Positions 52,391 to 54,368 of a stretch of 54,368 nt of DNA are shown one piece after another (position 1 is the first letter of the stretch; each line of letters begins with the position of its first letter). Under the pieces are notes generated by a model, which was not told where the DNA came from, did not search any database, and saw only the letters and a program-made list of their open reading frames with translations. This DNA is from Bacillota bacterium (GTDB lineage Bacteria; Bacillota; Clostridia; Christensenellales; SZUA-584). The translations under genes and the position numbers were made by a program. Location of the stretch: assembly GCA_023416745.1 (NCBI GenBank), contig JAEZHF010000077.1, positions 1 through 54,368 on the forward strand. The letters are read 5' to 3'.

Positions 52391-53039
52391 ATGGAGTATG
52401 ACCACAAAATGAAAATACCTATTGATGTTATTTCCACTGAATATGAAAGTAACAGAGGTGATCATTTATTTTGGCAGATTTATAATGATTCATCTATGCA
52501 GAGAAACGTCTCTGTAATATGCCCTCATTGCAATCAATTAGTTGCTGCTATTCAGCACATAGATATTACCCATGGAAGCTTTCATTCAATGGAGTCGTTG
52601 TATTATGTTTTAGAATGCCCAGCATGTATGAAACCTATAATACTTGACTGCATTAATGAGATTTCATTTCCAGAGATATTACCATTCGATAATGTTAAGT
52701 CACTACCAGGAGAATATTTCTATAATATATACCGAATGCCGTAAAGCTTGTGGAGCAGGTTGTTTTACGGCTTCTGTAATTCTAGCGAGGACACTTCTGA
52801 ATCACATTGCGGTTGATAATGGAGCAAAAGAAAATCAAAGCTTTAAATTTTATGTAGATTATTTAATTGAACACTATATGCCAAAGAATTCGGTTGGTTG
52901 GGTCGATAAAATAAGAAGTCTTGCAAATGATTCAACCCATCATCTCGAGATTATGGATAAAGATCAATCAGAATTAGTTTTAAAGTTCTTAATGTACTTA
53001 CTCAAGTTTATCTATGAGCTTCCTAATGAACTTACTTAA
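52391..53039 (+). pseudogene. DUF4145-type gene with one frameshift
   Basis: The first frame (52391-52744) encodes a zinc-ribbon-like N-terminus (CPHC and CPAC pairs in VICPHCNQL and ECPACMKPI). The next frame takes over near 52720 and encodes the helical DUF4145 part ending at 53039 (TECRKACGAGCFTASVILARTLLNHIA, then WVDKIRSLANDSTHHLE). One missing base near 52725 (TATATACC region) would restore a protein of about 215 residues with family-typical length. DUF4145 proteins occur in restriction and abortive-infection loci. The gene is A/T-rich like its right-hand neighbour. Confidence 0.75.
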
Positions 53040-53134
53040 TGACTTAGACCTGTTCCTACGGCGGGAAGGCGCTTATACGTCTTTTGGGTACACCATTGCG
53101 AACAGGGAGGGATCTCGTCATATACCTAGGGCGC

Positions 53135-53182
53135 GGCATTGGCCTGATCAACGAGATGAACATGGCGTTCAAGAAAGGTCGC
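53135..53182 (+). pseudogene. Fragment resembling the 3' end of nudC
   Basis: Thirty-nine of 48 aligned bases match 50348-50395 within nudC, in the same reading frame; the peptide IGLINEMNMAFKKGR corresponds to ISLTNEMIVAFKEGR. No other part of a nudC gene is detectable nearby. The FRG gene's ribosome binding site and start lie inside or just after it. It looks like the trace of a recombination junction. Confidence 0.6.
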
Positions 53183-53198
53183 GTGGAGGAGGGAAAAT

Positions 53199-54137
53199 AT
53201 GATATTGAAGAAAAATATAAGTTGTGTATCTGACTACCTTTCTATAATAAATGAGCTAAACAAATCATATACAACGAAAGGGTTTTTGAATTCTCCTTGT
53301 GTATGTAAATTTCTTTACCGCGGCATAAGTAATAATGAGTACGAAATGATACCTTCCATATTCAGAAAAACACATGATATTGATATTACTATTAATGATT
53401 TTATCAATAATAGCAAATATACTTCATATACAAGTGAAAAACAAATATTGCAGTCATTTATAGCGGAAGCCTGCGCATACATAAAGAGAAGCCCCTCTGA
53501 AGAACTCTGCAAATGGGCCGAGTATGCACAGCATTACGGAGTCCCAACAAGGTTTCTGGATTGGTCGCAAAATCCATTAGTAGCACTGTATTTTGCATGT
53601 AAAGACAATAAGCTAGATTATAAACAGAAAGATAATATTGGAGGAAAAGACGCTAAGGTTTGGATGCTTCATCTGTATAATTATAGTAATTTTGTGAATC
53701 AGCGTATTAACACCATTTACGATAGCGATCAGAAGGAATATACTATTTATGAAGCGATTAATAAAATCTATCAAGGTGAAAAGATTTTTGAATATCCGCT
53801 GATATATCAACCATACTATGCAGATTTGAGGATGAGTGCACAGTCAAGTATGTTTATGGTTTGGGGGCGAAAGGAAGATTCGTTTGACTCTTTTTTTACC
53901 AAAGAGAATTGGATGCGTTCAAATAAATCTAAAGAAGGTTTACGTAGATTTGGTACACAATTTAACCAAATAATATTTGGTTTTCACATTCTCTCAGACC
54001 GAAAACAATCCATCCTCCGTGAGTTAGATTTGTGTGGTATAAATGAAAAAACACTGTTTCCAGGTTTGGATGGCGTAGGCAGATATATAGAAATGAAATA
54101 CCGATTCGATTTAGAAGAAGCAAAAGAGTATTTATAA
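53199..54137 (+). CDS. FRG-domain protein
   Basis: This 312-residue cytosolic protein shows the FRG domain: the YRGI variant of the FRG motif at about 40, SIFRK at about 55, and the strongly conserved HYGVPTRFLDWSQNPLVALYFAC near residue 115, followed by the family's C-terminal region. FRG domains are found in phage-defence and toxin-like proteins, but the biochemical activity is unknown. GGAGGAGGG lies before the ATG. It is A/T-rich, like the DUF4145 gene, and probably came in with it. It appears intact. Confidence 0.82.
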   Translation: MILKKNISCVSDYLSIINELNKSYTTKGFLNSPCVCKFLYRGISNNEYEMIPSIFRKTHDIDITINDFINNSKYTSYTSEKQILQSFIAEACAYIKRSPSEELCKWAEYAQHYGVPTRFLDWSQNPLVALYFACKDNKLDYKQKDNIGGKDAKVWMLHLYNYSNFVNQRINTIYDSDQKEYTIYEAINKIYQGEKIFEYPLIYQPYYADLRMSAQSSMFMVWGRKEDSFDSFFTKENWMRSNKSKEGLRRFGTQFNQIIFGFHILSDRKQSILRELDLCGINEKTLFPGLDGVGRYIEMKYRFDLEEAKEYL

Positions 54138-54243
54138 ACGGGGGGAAATTAAAAGAAATGTAATTGATATGACTGATTAGTTTACAGAACTTTGAATATC
54201 AAACCACTCCCTCCTACGGAAAAATACTCCATACCTAACTACC

Positions 54244-54368
54244 GGTAGTGTAAAATAGTTTGTGCTTTTGCCAAGAACCCCTTAAGGATATAAAATGAAA
54301 AGGGGTGCAAAAGTATGGGACTGTTGACTAAAGAGCAGATCAGGGCACTGATCAAAGAACGGAACATG
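54244..54368 (+). mobile_element. Probable left end of an IS256-family element (partial)
   Basis: GTGTAAAATAG at about 54248 resembles the terminal inverted repeats of IS256-type elements, which commonly contain GTGTAAA. A start codon at 54315, after AAGGGG, opens an 18-codon frame to the window edge, MGLLTKEQIRALIKERNM, which resembles the N-terminus of IS256-family transposases (LTKEQIK.LIK). The element continues past the window, so no right end or target duplication can be seen. Confidence 0.5.

Overview
The window looks like chromosomal DNA of a GC-rich member of the Firmicutes, probably Clostridia. The evidence is AGGAGG-type ribosome binding sites before nearly every gene, a B12-dependent methionine synthase with its reactivation domain encoded by a separate gene, several chemotaxis receptors, a dockerin/leucine-rich-repeat surface protein, small [4Fe-4S] ferredoxin-type genes and an AI-2E-type permease. 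No rRNA gene is present. The only tRNA is tRNA-Leu(CAA) near the left edge. Genus-level assignment is not possible from this sequence alone.

Left third (0.8-17.8 kb): a PAS-GGDEF diguanylate cyclase converges on metF. A divergent one-carbon cluster follows: methionine synthase activation protein, metH, PHP phosphoesterase. Next comes a two-gene operon of a trifunctional acyl-AMP ligase / acyl carrier / alpha-oxoamine synthase fusion plus a GalE-like epimerase, which is the most promising undescribed pathway here. After that are a dCache chemotaxis receptor, an OsmC-type protein, an AI-2E family permease and three related small membrane proteins.

Middle (18-31.7 kb): a minus-strand pair (zinc-ribbon membrane protein and a large anchored extracytoplasmic protein) is followed by two more members of the same small membrane family, now with proline/tyrosine-rich tails, one of them frameshifted inside its tail repeats. 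Next are phage-type terminase small and large subunit genes with no other phage genes, separated by a ferredoxin and a CGGC-domain gene. An A/T-rich insertion carries an EVE-domain/nuclease-like protein. A metallo-beta-lactamase-fold protein, a TetR-flavodoxin-FMN_bind operon with an operator over its promoter, and a second chemotaxis receptor complete this part.

Right part (31.9-54.4 kb): aldo/keto reductase with ferredoxin-like tail; TetR divergent from an MMPL transporter and a secreted heptad-repeat protein; a chemotaxis receptor gene carrying two in-frame amber codons; a berberine-bridge-type flavoprotein; rhodanese lipoprotein; short-chain dehydrogenase; a 1063-residue LRR/EF-hand/dockerin protein; a polytopic membrane protein; gamma-carbonic anhydrase; NADH pyrophosphatase and a DUF3267 membrane protein. 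From about 47.9 kb onward the DNA becomes mosaic: a methyltransferase gene with three frameshifts, a frameshifted lipoprotein, a frameshifted DUF4145 gene, a NudC-like 3' fragment, an intact FRG-domain gene, an ~80-bp direct repeat, a palindromic dispersed repeat and the apparent left end of an IS256-type element at the window edge. This end looks like a decaying accessory or defence region.
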